Shown here: piece by piece, positions 23,489 through 32,400 of the stretch
Layout: the number at the start of each line of letters is the position of its first letter
Numbering within the stretch: the first letter of the stretch is position 1
DNA from: Cetobacterium somerae ATCC BAA-474
GTDB lineage: Bacteria; Fusobacteriota; Fusobacteriia; Fusobacteriales; Fusobacteriaceae
Direction of reading: 5' to 3'
Assembly (NCBI RefSeq): GCF_000479045.1
Contig: NZ_KI518128.1
Span: 17,851-81,850 of the forward strand
DNA length: 64,000 nt
The notes under the pieces: model-generated
The model's input: only the letters and a program-made list of their open reading frames with translations
What the model was told of the DNA's origin: nothing
Databases searched by the model: none
Translations under genes and position numbers: made by a program

Positions 23489-24883
23489 TTATACAGCTTC
23501 ATCAATATCTTTTGGAATTCCAAAGAAATATGTTATTATAAATCCTGCTATATAAGATATTGCTAATCCAATTATATAATATAAAATTTTTCCTGGAATA
23601 ACTAATGGAATAGCTGTTATTCCTGCTGGTCCAAAGGCTATTGTTTGAACTTTTGTGGCTGCTAAAAATGCTCCACCTATTCCACCTGCTATTGAAGCTG
23701 TTATGAATGGTTTTCCTAAAGGAAGTGTTACCCCATAAAGCATTGGCTCCCCTATTCCTAATATTGCAACAGGCATTGCTGATCTTATTATATCTCTTAG
23801 TTTTTTATTTTTTTTTGCCTTTATATAGATTGCTGCTGCTCCACCTATTTGTCCTCCACCTGCCATACAAAGTATTGGAAATAAGGAGATACTTCCAAAT
23901 TGTGTTAGTTGAACCATATAAAATGGTATTAGTCCATGATGTAATCCAACCATTAATAGAGGTAAAAATGATGCTGCTAATATAAATCCACCTATTATTG
24001 CCATCGGTCCTTCACTCATTATAAAGAATGAGAAAACTTTTATAATTCCATCTGAAACTACTCCTGCAAAAGGCATTATTGCAAATATTGTTAATGTTCC
24101 TACTATTAATAATGCAATCATAGGAGTTAAAATTGTATCTAGAAAATCTGGTATAATTTTTCTTAGTTGCTTTTCGACCCAAGCTAAAATTGCAACACCT
24201 ATTATCACACCAATTATTCCACCTTTACCAGGAATTAAGATACTATTTAACGGTACTTCTGCATTGTATAAGCCTAATGCTTTTGAAAATATATTTATAT
24301 TACCACTTATTGTTATTGCTCCAATAACTCCACCTAAAGCAGGTGTTGCTCCAAACTCATTAGCTGAATTTATACCCACAAATATTGCAAAATATGCAAA
24401 TAAACCACTACCTAAAGTTTGAAAAAATGTTATCCACATAGGCATATCTTTTATTCCTTCTGCTGTATATACATTTTGAAAATATCCTGCTATTCCATTT
24501 AAAAGCCCCGCCCCTATTATCGCTGGAATTAATGGAATAAATATATTTGCTAACCTTCTTAATACTGATGAGAACTTACTTTGCTTTGATTTTACACTCT
24601 CTTTTGTTTTTTTCCATTCATCGTTATTAGCCGATATTTCTCCACAAAGTTTTTTCATTTCATCCGCTATTTTTTTACTCTTTCCTGGTCCTACAACTAC
24701 TTGAATCGTATCATCTTTTATTACTTTTATAACCCCTGGAATTTCATCCAAGTTTTTAAAATCTACTTTATCATTATTCTTAACAGAAACTCTTACTCTT
24801 GTCATACAATTATTTATAACTGCTATATTATCTTTTGACCCTAATTTTTCAATTATCTCTTTTGCAATTGATTGATTATCCAT
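23489..24883 (-). CDS. murP: N-acetylmuramic acid PTS transporter, EIIBC
   Basis: 464 residues: an N-terminal EIIB domain with the phosphorylated cysteine at 26 (NNCMTRVRV), then a glucose-family EIIC domain with about ten membrane spans (~110-460), including GIGEPMLYGVTLPLGKPF. No EIIA domain is present, as in known MurP proteins, so it needs a separate EIIA-Glc-type partner. Adjacent murQ and an RpiR regulator identify the sugar as MurNAc; without that context it would only be a sucrose/MurNAc-type EIIBC. The product in the cytoplasm would be MurNAc 6-phosphate, substrate of MurQ. Confidence 0.87.
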   Translation of the reverse strand: MDNQSIAKEIIEKLGSKDNIAVINNCMTRVRVSVKNNDKVDFKNLDEIPGVIKVIKDDTIQVVVGPGKSKKIADEMKKLCGEISANNDEWKKTKESVKSKQSKFSSVLRRLANIFIPLIPAIIGAGLLNGIAGYFQNVYTAEGIKDMPMWITFFQTLGSGLFAYFAIFVGINSANEFGATPALGGVIGAITISGNINIFSKALGLYNAEVPLNSILIPGKGGIIGVIIGVAILAWVEKQLRKIIPDFLDTILTPMIALLIVGTLTIFAIMPFAGVVSDGIIKVFSFFIMSEGPMAIIGGFILAASFLPLLMVGLHHGLIPFYMVQLTQFGSISLFPILCMAGGGQIGGAAAIYIKAKKNKKLRDIIRSAMPVAILGIGEPMLYGVTLPLGKPFITASIAGGIGGAFLAATKVQTIAFGPAGITAIPLVIPGKILYYIIGLAISYIAGFIITYFFGIPKDIDEAV

Positions 24884-24901
24884 TTTACTCTCCCCTTGAT
24901 A

Positions 24902-25798
24902 TTATTTTACTGCTTCTCTTATAAAACCTTTAGATTCATTTAATCTTTCCACTGCTTCTTCTCTGTTACATCTTAATAAAACCATTATAATTGCTACTTT
25001 TACTTGATTATTAGCTTTTTCTAATGTTTCTTGAGCGATTTCATAACTACACCCCGTTATTTGCATCACATTATTTTTTGCTCTCTCCTGTAACTTTACA
25101 TTAGTAATTTTTAAATCAACCATTAAATTTTCATAAACTTTTCCTATTCCTGTCATTGAAGCAGTACTAATCATATTTAAAATTAATTTTTGAGCTGTTC
25201 CCGCTTTCATTCTTGTAGACCCCGTTAAAACTTCAGGTCCTACTTCTACCTCTATTGCCACATCTGCTATCTCTCCAATTTTACTTCTTTTATTACACGC
25301 AATCGCTATTGTTTTACAACCTAACTTTTTTGCATATTCAATTCCACCTATTGCATAAGGTGTTCTTCCTGATGCTGCTATTCCACAAACTATATCATTT
25401 GATCTCAGCTCTATTCCATTTAACTCTTCTATAGCTAATTCTTTAGAATCTTCAGCCCCCTCTTGAGCTTCCACAAAAGCTTTTTCTCCTCCTGCTATCA
25501 ATCCCATTACTTTTGTCTTATCTACTCCAAACGTTGGGGGACATTCCACCGCATCTAAAACCCCTAATCTTCCGCTTGTTCCAGCTCCCATATATATCAA
25601 TCTTCCACCATTATTAAAAGCTTCTATTATTAATTTTACAGCCTTCTCAATCTCTGGAATAACCTCTTGAATACTTTCTGGAACTCTTTTATCCTCTTCA
25701 TTTATAAGTGTTAAAATCTCTTTTATACTCATACTATCCATATTCATACTCTTTAAATTTCTTGTTTCCGTTGTTTTTCCTTCCAATATCTTTTCCAT
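24902..25798 (-). CDS. murQ: N-acetylmuramic acid 6-phosphate etherase
   Basis: 298 residues with the SIS-domain fold: an ETRNLKSMNMDSMS start, LIYMGAGTSGRLGVLDAVECPPTFG (~65-90), CGIAASGRTPYAIGG, and LTGSTRMKAGTAQK near 195. These are the signature blocks of MurQ, which removes the lactyl ether to give GlcNAc 6-phosphate and D-lactate. Its ATG directly follows the TAA of the regulator gene, so the two are translationally coupled; murP follows 18 nt later. Confidence 0.95.
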   Translation of the reverse strand: MEKILEGKTTETRNLKSMNMDSMSIKEILTLINEEDKRVPESIQEVIPEIEKAVKLIIEAFNNGGRLIYMGAGTSGRLGVLDAVECPPTFGVDKTKVMGLIAGGEKAFVEAQEGAEDSKELAIEELNGIELRSNDIVCGIAASGRTPYAIGGIEYAKKLGCKTIAIACNKRSKIGEIADVAIEVEVGPEVLTGSTRMKAGTAQKLILNMISTASMTGIGKVYENLMVDLKITNVKLQERAKNNVMQITGCSYEIAQETLEKANNQVKVAIIMVLLRCNREEAVERLNESKGFIREAVK

Positions 25799-26647
25799 TT
25801 ATTTTTCCACCCATCCCACTATTTTTTTACTTTTTTCTATATATTTTTTTACTTTTCTATAATCTTTTTGCATTAATCTTAAAAAAATACTATCTAATAT
25901 TATCATTTGCGCCATTCTCGATGAAATAGCTGAACTTCTTAATATACTTTCTTTAGAAACAACCCCAATATTATAATCACTTAAAGAAGAAAGACTATTT
26001 TTCCCAATTGATGTTATTGATACAACACAAATTTTCATATCTTTAGCAATTTTTACAACATCTAAAACTTCTTGCGTTTCCCCTCTATGAGATATTGCTA
26101 TAACTAAATCTTTTTCATTCATCGTTGAAAGCTTCATAAGTTGCATCTGTTTACTATCATAGTGAACAGTGTCTATTTTTATTTTCATTAATTTTAATTC
26201 TAAATCTCTAGCTACAATAGATGACATTCCCGCACCTATTATCAAAATACGACCACTTTCTCTAATTTTCTCTATAATAGTTTCGAAATTTTTATAATCA
26301 ATTACTCCCACAGTACTATTTAAAGCTTCGATAGTTTCTGCTAATGTTTTTTTTGTAACCTCTTCTAAAGAATCTTCTAAGTCTATATCACTATGTATTT
26401 TATTTTTTGATGAACTTTTTTTATTTTCTAAATCCCTTTCTAATTGTAACTTAAATGCTATGTATCCTGAAAATCCTATTTTTTTTATAAATTTAATAAT
26501 TGAAGATTGACTTACTCCTATTTTTTTAGCTAACTCTGTCGAAGTAATCTCTCCTATTACGTTTTTATTTTTAACAATATATGTAGCAATTATTTTTTCA
26601 CTCTCAGATAAGTTGTTTTTCATACTTTTTATAATATTTTCAATCAT
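25799..26647 (-). CDS. murR: RpiR/MurR-family transcriptional regulator
   Basis: 282 residues: an N-terminal helix-turn-helix (STELAKKIGVSQSSIIKFIKKIG, ~35-60) and a C-terminal SIS sugar-phosphate-sensing domain (~125-260, with ILIIGAGMSSIVARD). It is first in the murR-murQ-murP unit with an AGGAGG site and its own promoter (26668-26696). By analogy with E. coli MurR it likely responds to MurNAc 6-phosphate; unlike in E. coli it is in the same direction as murQP, so it would autoregulate. Confidence 0.87.
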   Translation of the reverse strand: MIENIIKSMKNNLSESEKIIATYIVKNKNVIGEITSTELAKKIGVSQSSIIKFIKKIGFSGYIAFKLQLERDLENKKSSSKNKIHSDIDLEDSLEEVTKKTLAETIEALNSTVGVIDYKNFETIIEKIRESGRILIIGAGMSSIVARDLELKLMKIKIDTVHYDSKQMQLMKLSTMNEKDLVIAISHRGETQEVLDVVKIAKDMKICVVSITSIGKNSLSSLSDYNIGVVSKESILRSSAISSRMAQMIILDSIFLRLMQKDYRKVKKYIEKSKKIVGWVEK

Positions 26648-26667
26648 AGTTCCTCCTTTACAGACAT

Positions 26668-26696
26668 ATATTACACTATATCAATTCCAAAATCAA
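26668..26696 (-). promoter_or_regulatory. Promoter of the murRQP operon
   Basis: Minus strand TTGATT (26691-26696), 17-bp spacer, TAATAT (26668-26673), about 20 bp upstream of the murR start codon. Confidence 0.65.
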
Positions 26697-26754
26697 GAAT
26701 TTTTTATTTTATTTTTTTCGCTTGTATAAGAATATTTTATTCCTATAATTAAAT

Positions 26755-26781
26755 AAAAAAAGTGGAGAAATATTTCTCCAC
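26755..26781 (-). terminator. Terminator of the methylaspartate/citramalate operon
   Basis: A near-continuous inverted repeat (GTGGAGAAAT with ATTTCTCCAC, 26762-26781) is followed on the minus strand by seven T residues. It lies 5 nt past the last gene of the operon. Confidence 0.88.
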
Positions 26782-26786
26782 AAACT

Positions 26787-28325
26787 TTATTTCACTTTTT
26801 TTATTGTATCTACAACAGTACCATCTCTATACTCAACAACTGCAACTATTTCATCTTCAAATTCAATTTCATTCTCTTGCCCAGTCATATTTCTAGCTAT
26901 TTCTCTTAACTCCTCTATTGTCTTTATCGGAAGTTTAGAATCTTTAAATTTTTCTAACAAATCTTTTCTTAAAGGATTTATAGCAATTCCTCTTTCAGTT
27001 ACAAGAATATCAACCGTTTCACCAGGTGTAGTTAATGTTGTAACTTTATCTTTTACAACAGATATTCTAGAGTTAACAAGCTGTGATACTATTATACATA
27101 ATTTTGAACCTGCAGCTGTATCAGAGTGACCACCTGATCCTCCCATTATAACCCCGTTAGACCCTGTTGTTACATTTACATTAAAGTTTGTATCAATCTC
27201 TGTAGCTCCTAAAATAACAACATCTAACTTATTTACAACTGCTCCTTTATTGTTTGCATTAGCATACATTGATGCTGACATCGTTATGTGTGCTGGATTT
27301 TCCTTAGCTGATTTTATAGCATCTAAGTCAAAACATTGAACATCAAATAAAGCTTTAAACAATCCCTCTTTGTACATATCAACAATGTATCCTGTTATTC
27401 CTCCAGATGCAAAACTTCCGCAAATCTCTTTTTGCTTCATTATATTTTTTAACTGTGCTGCTACAGCTAAAGATATTCCTCCTGCACCAGTTTGAAAACT
27501 CATACCATTCTTTAAGTATCCAGATTCCTCAATAAATTTCGCTGTTAAATCTGCAACTTTTAATCCAATTGGATTTTTAGTTATTTGAGTTGTTCCTGAC
27601 ACAATTCCTTTCGGATCTCCTATTGCATCTACAACTAAAACATAATCTACTAAAGTTTGATTTATTTCAATTGTCGTGTTTGGATACTCAACTAGATTAT
27701 CTGTTATAGCTACAACTATATTTGCTAACTCTGCATCTGTATGTGCATATCCTAATGCTCCACAAGCTGATTTTCCATCTACACCATTTATATTTCCATA
27801 TTCATCACTTGTAGGAGCTGCCATGAATGCAACATCAATAGTTCTCTCTCCTGATTCAAATATTCTTGCTCTTCCACCATGTGTATGCATTATAGCAGGT
27901 CTTTCTAACTTCCCTTGAGATATAGCTTCGGCTACTGGTCCAGATATATATGCTGCATATATTTGAGTCACTACCTTATCTTCTATCATTTTTACTAACC
28001 CTTTATGACAAGGGAATATAGAACTTGCTGCTATTGTTATATTTTTATATCCTCTTTTTGCAATCTCTTCCATTACCATATTTAAAACAAAATCCCCATT
28101 TCTTAAATGGTGGTGAAACGAAACTACCATCCCATCCTTCAATGGTAATTTATCCATTAATTTGTTTAAATCTGTATGTAATTTTGAATCTTGAGCAGAT
28201 ATAGTTTTAAATTTAAAATCCTTTTTTATTACTCCATCTTTATTTGAAAGATACCCTTTATATTGTTTTACATTTCCATATCCTTCTATAAATTCAGGAA
28301 TTTCTCTCCCTAAAATATTTTTCAT
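26787..28325 (-). CDS. citF: Citrate/citramalate lyase alpha subunit (CoA-transferase)
   Basis: 512 residues of the CitF family, an acetyl-ACP:substrate transferase. Typical blocks: SFHHHLRNGDFVLN (~66-80), MHTHGGRARIFESGE, GSGGHSDTAAGSKL, and a C-terminal TERGIAINPLRKDLLEK. By sequence family it would be called citrate lyase alpha. Its position after glutamate mutase and methylaspartate ammonia-lyase makes citramalate the likely substrate, cleaved to acetate and pyruvate in the last step of the mesaconate pathway. The ATG follows a GAGGTG site; the operon terminator follows. Confidence 0.88.
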   Translation of the reverse strand: MKNILGREIPEFIEGYGNVKQYKGYLSNKDGVIKKDFKFKTISAQDSKLHTDLNKLMDKLPLKDGMVVSFHHHLRNGDFVLNMVMEEIAKRGYKNITIAASSIFPCHKGLVKMIEDKVVTQIYAAYISGPVAEAISQGKLERPAIMHTHGGRARIFESGERTIDVAFMAAPTSDEYGNINGVDGKSACGALGYAHTDAELANIVVAITDNLVEYPNTTIEINQTLVDYVLVVDAIGDPKGIVSGTTQITKNPIGLKVADLTAKFIEESGYLKNGMSFQTGAGGISLAVAAQLKNIMKQKEICGSFASGGITGYIVDMYKEGLFKALFDVQCFDLDAIKSAKENPAHITMSASMYANANNKGAVVNKLDVVILGATEIDTNFNVNVTTGSNGVIMGGSGGHSDTAAGSKLCIIVSQLVNSRISVVKDKVTTLTTPGETVDILVTERGIAINPLRKDLLEKFKDSKLPIKTIEELREIARNMTGQENEIEFEDEIVAVVEYRDGTVVDTIKKVK

Positions 28326-28344
28326 TAGAACACCTCACCCTAAA

Positions 28345-29217
28345 TTAATCTAATAATCCAATCATTTCAGCAATTTCTAAAGTTTGGATAGCTCTATTTA
28401 TAATTGGAAGATCAACCATCTTTCCATCTAAAGAGAACACTCCTAATCCTTCTTTTTCCGCTTCTTCTTTTGCTGCCATAACTCTTAAAGCATGATTTAT
28501 CTCCTGCTTTGTTGGAGAATATACTTCATGAATTGTATCTATTTGTCTTGGGTTTATAGCTAACTTTCCAGAGAATCCTAACATTTTAGCTTTTCTCGAA
28601 TCTGCAGCTAATCCTTCGTAATCATTTGTATCAGTAAAAGGTGTATCTATTGCATCTACTTTTAATGCTTTACAAGCATTTACTACCTTTGTTCTAGCAT
28701 AAAATAACTCTTCTGAATCTTTAGTTCTTTTTACTGCTAAATCTGCTGCTAAATCTTCTCCACCTAATAAAACAGCTTGAATTCTATTAGAAGACTTTAT
28801 TGTTTCATAAACAGTTTCCACTCCGTAAGCTGTCTCTACTAAAGCATGAACTTTTATAGTTCCTACTTCAAAGCCTTCCTCTTTTTCAATTCTTTCTAAC
28901 TCTTTTTCCAAAATTTCCATATCTTCTGGAGTAGCCTTTGGAAGTAGTATTGCATCTGGCTTTAATCTAGCCATTTTATCTATATCTGTCATTGCAAATG
29001 GAGATGATAATGGATTTATTCTTATTACAACTTCTGTTTCTCCATAATTCATCGTTCTCATAGCTTCTGTTACTAGTATTCTTGCTGCATCTTTTTCTGT
29101 TAAAGCAACTGCATCTTCTAAATCAAATATTACTGAGTCTGCTCCAAATGTATCTGCTGTTTGTAGCATCCCTGGGTTATTTCCAGGCATAAATAACATT
29201 GTTCTTCTTAATTTCAC
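28345..29217 (-). CDS. citE: Citrate/citramalate lyase beta subunit
   Basis: 290 residues with the CitE/HpcH TIM-barrel pattern: RRTMLFMPGNNPGMLQTADTFGAD, FDLEDAVA (Mg-binding), RINPLSSPFA, LVETAYGVE, GGEDLAADL, and KLAINPRQIDTIHE. The beta subunit splits the acyl-ACP ester to release acetyl-ACP and the oxo acid, pyruvate if the substrate is citramalate. The start codon is GTG at 29217, 5 nt after a GAGGTG site. It lies between the ACP subunit and the alpha subunit. Confidence 0.92.
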   Translation of the reverse strand: MKLRRTMLFMPGNNPGMLQTADTFGADSVIFDLEDAVALTEKDAARILVTEAMRTMNYGETEVVIRINPLSSPFAMTDIDKMARLKPDAILLPKATPEDMEILEKELERIEKEEGFEVGTIKVHALVETAYGVETVYETIKSSNRIQAVLLGGEDLAADLAVKRTKDSEELFYARTKVVNACKALKVDAIDTPFTDTNDYEGLAADSRKAKMLGFSGKLAINPRQIDTIHEVYSPTKQEINHALRVMAAKEEAEKEGLGVFSLDGKMVDLPIINRAIQTLEIAEMIGLLD

Positions 29218-29244
29218 ACTAACACCTCACCTTAAAAGGAATAT

Positions 29245-29505
29245 TTAACAACCTCTTTTAACAGCTCCCTCAATTCTAGCTCTTATTGTATAATCTAAAG
29301 CTCCTTTATCTTGAGCCTTTACTAAAACTGAAGTAATTCCCATCTCTTTTAATTTCTCTTCAATAACCATTTTTATATGATTTCCAAACTGCTTTTCTAC
29401 AACACTTTCTAATTCAATACTTATTCCATTTTCACTTGGAGTTAACATTACAAATATATCATTAGACTCTAATGTTCCACATTTAGCGGGTTTATTTATT
29501 GTCAT
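29245..29505 (-). CDS. citD: Citrate/citramalate lyase gamma subunit (acyl carrier protein)
   Basis: 86 residues matching CitD, with the GTLESND motif that contains the serine (Ser14) carrying the phosphoribosyl-dephospho-CoA prosthetic group. I start it at the ATG at 29505, 6 nt behind AGAGGTG; a GTG at 29514 lies inside that site. It is the first of the three lyase subunit genes. The genes that load and acetylate the prosthetic group (citC, citX, citG) are not in the window and must be elsewhere. Confidence 0.92.
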   Translation of the reverse strand: MTINKPAKCGTLESNDIFVMLTPSENGISIELESVVEKQFGNHIKMVIEEKLKEMGITSVLVKAQDKGALDYTIRARIEGAVKRGC

Positions 29506-29540
29506 TCTATTCACCTCTTAGAATTTTCTATAAAATTAAA

Positions 29541-29569
29541 GGAAAAGGTAGGAGACCCCCACCTTTTCC
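29541..29569 (-). other. Intercistronic hairpin between mal and citD
   Basis: Stem GGAAAAGGT (29541-29549) with ACCTTTTCC (29561-29569); on the minus strand it is followed by a T-rich but not pure T tract. It may act as a partial terminator or an mRNA-stabilising or processing element that sets the level of the lyase genes. Confidence 0.6.
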
Positions 29570-29585
29570 CAGAATTAAAAGTCTA

Positions 29586-30827
29586 TTACTTTCTTCTGTT
29601 TACTAAAGCTTCTACTCTGCTCATTTCGTTAAATACAATCATGTATCCTTCGTCAACACCCATTCCTGGTTTTGCTAAAACTTGAAGAGCTCCACATGCC
29701 ATAGCTATGTTAGTAGTAACCTCAGCTGATCTGTTAGTCTCGTTACAAGTTCCTCCACAGTAAGAACCAATTCCTACTTTATTACAATAAAGAATTGCAT
29801 CTGCTATGTTATTTACTCCTCCTAAATCTGGAGTTTTTATTTGAACTACATGTCCAGCTTTAGCATCAGCAAAAGCTGCGATATCCTCATAAGTGTTACA
29901 CCACTCATCAGCAACTAACTCGATTCCCATGTTTCTTCTATCTACTTCAGCTGTTAATGCTGCTAAAGCTTCAATTTGCTTATCTCTATCTTCTACGTCC
30001 ATAGGACCTTCAATTCTTAATTTAAATGGTTTTGCTGCATCTACTAATGTTTGTAAATAGTCTGCCATTTTTGTTGTATCCCCATCAAATGCTGCTCCAA
30101 TTGTTCCGTATACATCTATGTGTAAAATAGGAGTATAGTCTTCTGAATCTCTTAAGTGGATTATTCTATCTCTTAACCATCCAACGTATTCAAGTAATAA
30201 CTCTCCATTTTTACCTAATTTTGTTTCTACATGATTTATTAAAGCATGTGGTAAAACATCAGCAGATTTTATAATCATTTTGTCTGCATTCTCGTATCTG
30301 TTATCTCCTGATTGAGTGAATATAGGTCTTTTTGAAATTTCTAAACCTGTATTATAGTCTTTTTGAATAACTTCAGCCATAGTTACTTTTCTAGCTTTTG
30401 CTACAGCATCTAATAAAGCTTGAGTAATTCCATATCTTATAGCAGTATGTAATCTTTTTCCATCTAATAACATTCCATCGAACTCTTCAGCTAATGATTT
30501 GAAGTTATCTAACTCTTTTCCAATTAACTTTGGAGCGATTTCTTTTTCAATTACTGGAATAAAATCTTTAGCTAGGAATAATGGGTCTCTTCCTCCCGCA
30601 CCAGAATACTGTACTGCTGCACAATCTCCAAATGCTACTTGACCATCTTCTAATATTAATTGTACAGAGATTGCTTCTCCAGCTTGTCTAATTGAAGTAA
30701 ATCCTTCTGTTACTGGCTCTCCTACATAAGCAAATCCATCATGTCCTGCTCCTTTTTTTATAGCTCTTTGGTCATCAAAGTAAAAACCTGTTTTTCCTGC
30801 TGAACATACTACATCAACTATTCTCAT
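29586..30827 (-). CDS. mal: Methylaspartate ammonia-lyase
   Basis: 413 residues, the usual length for this enolase-superfamily enzyme. Recognisable parts: MRIVDVVCSAGKTGFYFDDQ at the start, an LHIDVYGTIG segment with a metal-ligand Asp, ELVADEWCN, and VQIKTPDLGGVNN with the catalytic lysine, followed by YCGGTCNETNRSAEV. It removes ammonia from (2S,3S)-3-methylaspartate to form mesaconate. It lies between glutamate mutase and the lyase subunits, flanked by intercistronic hairpins on both sides. Confidence 0.96.
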   Translation of the reverse strand: MRIVDVVCSAGKTGFYFDDQRAIKKGAGHDGFAYVGEPVTEGFTSIRQAGEAISVQLILEDGQVAFGDCAAVQYSGAGGRDPLFLAKDFIPVIEKEIAPKLIGKELDNFKSLAEEFDGMLLDGKRLHTAIRYGITQALLDAVAKARKVTMAEVIQKDYNTGLEISKRPIFTQSGDNRYENADKMIIKSADVLPHALINHVETKLGKNGELLLEYVGWLRDRIIHLRDSEDYTPILHIDVYGTIGAAFDGDTTKMADYLQTLVDAAKPFKLRIEGPMDVEDRDKQIEALAALTAEVDRRNMGIELVADEWCNTYEDIAAFADAKAGHVVQIKTPDLGGVNNIADAILYCNKVGIGSYCGGTCNETNRSAEVTTNIAMACGALQVLAKPGMGVDEGYMIVFNEMSRVEALVNRRK

Positions 30828-30850
30828 TTTAATTCCTCCTGATTTTTACG

Positions 30851-30868
30851 AGGGAGATCTCTCTCCCT
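30851..30868 (-). other. Intercistronic hairpin between mutE and mal
   Basis: Arms AGGGAG (30851-30856) and CTCCCT (30863-30868) enclose a short loop, with no T tract on the transcribed strand. An mRNA stability or processing element is more likely than a terminator. Confidence 0.5.
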
Positions 30869-30920
30869 AACTTTTATAATAAATCAAATTTTAAATAATA
30901 TTTTTTTATTTTTATAGAAA

Positions 30921-32378
30921 TTATTTTGTTGCTGGTCTTCCAATTAATGTTCCTTTTCCTACAGCAAATATATCATCTACTGTCATTTGGAAACTTATTT
31001 CTCTTCCTTCAAAATCTGCTCTTTCTTGTAATTTAGCAGTATGGAAAGCTTTTATATCCTCTGATAAAGGTAAGTTTCCTGCATTTAAATATCTAATCAT
31101 TCCATTATTATCTCTTGCTGGTAACATTTTTCCTGCATTATACTTTGATGGTGCAAACGGAATATCTAAAACTCCCTGCTCGAATGCTTTAACAGTTCCT
31201 ACTGCTAAATCTCCGTTTCCTAACTCAAGTACTTTATCGATAATTTGCTTAACTTCTCTTTTTATCATATCTTTTTCAAATTGAACTTCTTCAGAGTTTG
31301 GTAAATTTTGTCCTCTTAATAAGTTTAATACCATTTTTGTTGCTCTGATTCCCATTGCGTTAGCTTCTTTTGTTGGTACTCCGATAGCCTCGTGAGGTGT
31401 TTTTACGATAACTTTTGTTGCTCCCGCTAATGCTGCTGCTGATGCTCCATTTGAAATAACTCCAAAGGCTTTAGCCTCATCTTCAGGGAATCCTCCCATC
31501 CACTGGTGGAATACAGAAGTTAATTGCATATTTTCATAACCAAACTCTTTACAGTACTCTTCAGCTTGCTCCATCATAGATCTTACTGCAGCAACGTCTT
31601 GTACTAAGTTTCCACATTGTCCATATCCTAAAGTAATATTTTTAACTCCTTGCTCAGCAGCTAGTAAACACTCAATGATTTGAACAGCATTTGAAATTGA
31701 TGGTGGAACTAATGTTCCTGTTAATGGTCCAAATGGTTCTCTATTGATAGAAACTCCTTGCTCTTCGTACCATCCAACTAATCTATCACAATATTGCCAA
31801 TCTCTTATTGTTTGCTCTAAACTTACTGATTTTGCATAAGGAATGTTGTAAGATATTCCTCCACCCTCGTTTGATGTATATCCAGCAGCTAGCATTATCT
31901 CTGATAATAATCTAGCATCTGGAGTTCCGTGTCTTAATTGTAAAGGTAAGTTTACCGCTTCTACAACTTCTCTACAACCTTTAACTCCGTGGTTTACACC
32001 TGGGAATCCATTTAATAATGATCTTCCTGCTTTTTTAGATTCTTCAATTCCTTTTTCACAGTTCTCATATTTATTTTGTCTTGTGTAAGAATCTATTGTA
32101 GATGGTAATAAATCAGCTCCACCCTCTTTATCTAAGAAATTTAATAACTCAATATGTTGCTCAATTAAAGCAACTCCTGCTCTTGGTTGAGCTAAAGTTA
32201 TATTTTTTGCTTTTGCATCTATTAATTTTTTAGCGAAGTTTTTGTGCTCAGGTAAAGCTTTATGATAAGCTACAGCTTCCTCTAAATTTACATCCGCCCC
32301 TGTTGGCCACTGCTTTAAAACCTCTTCTCTTACTTTAAAGAACTCTTCATCAGTCCATTTTTTAAATTTTAAATTCAT
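30921..32378 (-). CDS. mutE: Glutamate mutase epsilon (catalytic) subunit
   Basis: 485 residues, matching the GlmE/MutE catalytic subunit (483 residues in Clostridium tetanomorphum, from memory). It has the TIM-barrel stretches [49 protein letters not shown] and the [12 protein letters not shown] region. With MutS and adenosylcobalamin it interconverts L-glutamate and (2S,3S)-3-methylaspartate by a radical carbon-skeleton rearrangement. An AGGAGG site precedes the ATG. It is part of the mutS-mutL-mutE unit. Confidence 0.96.
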   Translation of the reverse strand: MNLKFKKWTDEEFFKVREEVLKQWPTGADVNLEEAVAYHKALPEHKNFAKKLIDAKAKNITLAQPRAGVALIEQHIELLNFLDKEGGADLLPSTIDSYTRQNKYENCEKGIEESKKAGRSLLNGFPGVNHGVKGCREVVEAVNLPLQLRHGTPDARLLSEIMLAAGYTSNEGGGISYNIPYAKSVSLEQTIRDWQYCDRLVGWYEEQGVSINREPFGPLTGTLVPPSISNAVQIIECLLAAEQGVKNITLGYGQCGNLVQDVAAVRSMMEQAEEYCKEFGYENMQLTSVFHQWMGGFPEDEAKAFGVISNGASAAALAGATKVIVKTPHEAIGVPTKEANAMGIRATKMVLNLLRGQNLPNSEEVQFEKDMIKREVKQIIDKVLELGNGDLAVGTVKAFEQGVLDIPFAPSKYNAGKMLPARDNNGMIRYLNAGNLPLSEDIKAFHTAKLQERADFEGREISFQMTVDDIFAVGKGTLIGRPATK

Positions 32379-32400
32379 TGATCAGATTCCTCCTCAAAAC

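Noticed and set aside
26787..29505. citDEF read as a citrate fermentation operon
   Set aside because: No citrate transporter, oxaloacetate decarboxylase, citC, citX or citG is adjacent, and the genes directly follow mutSLE and mal, which lead to citramalate.
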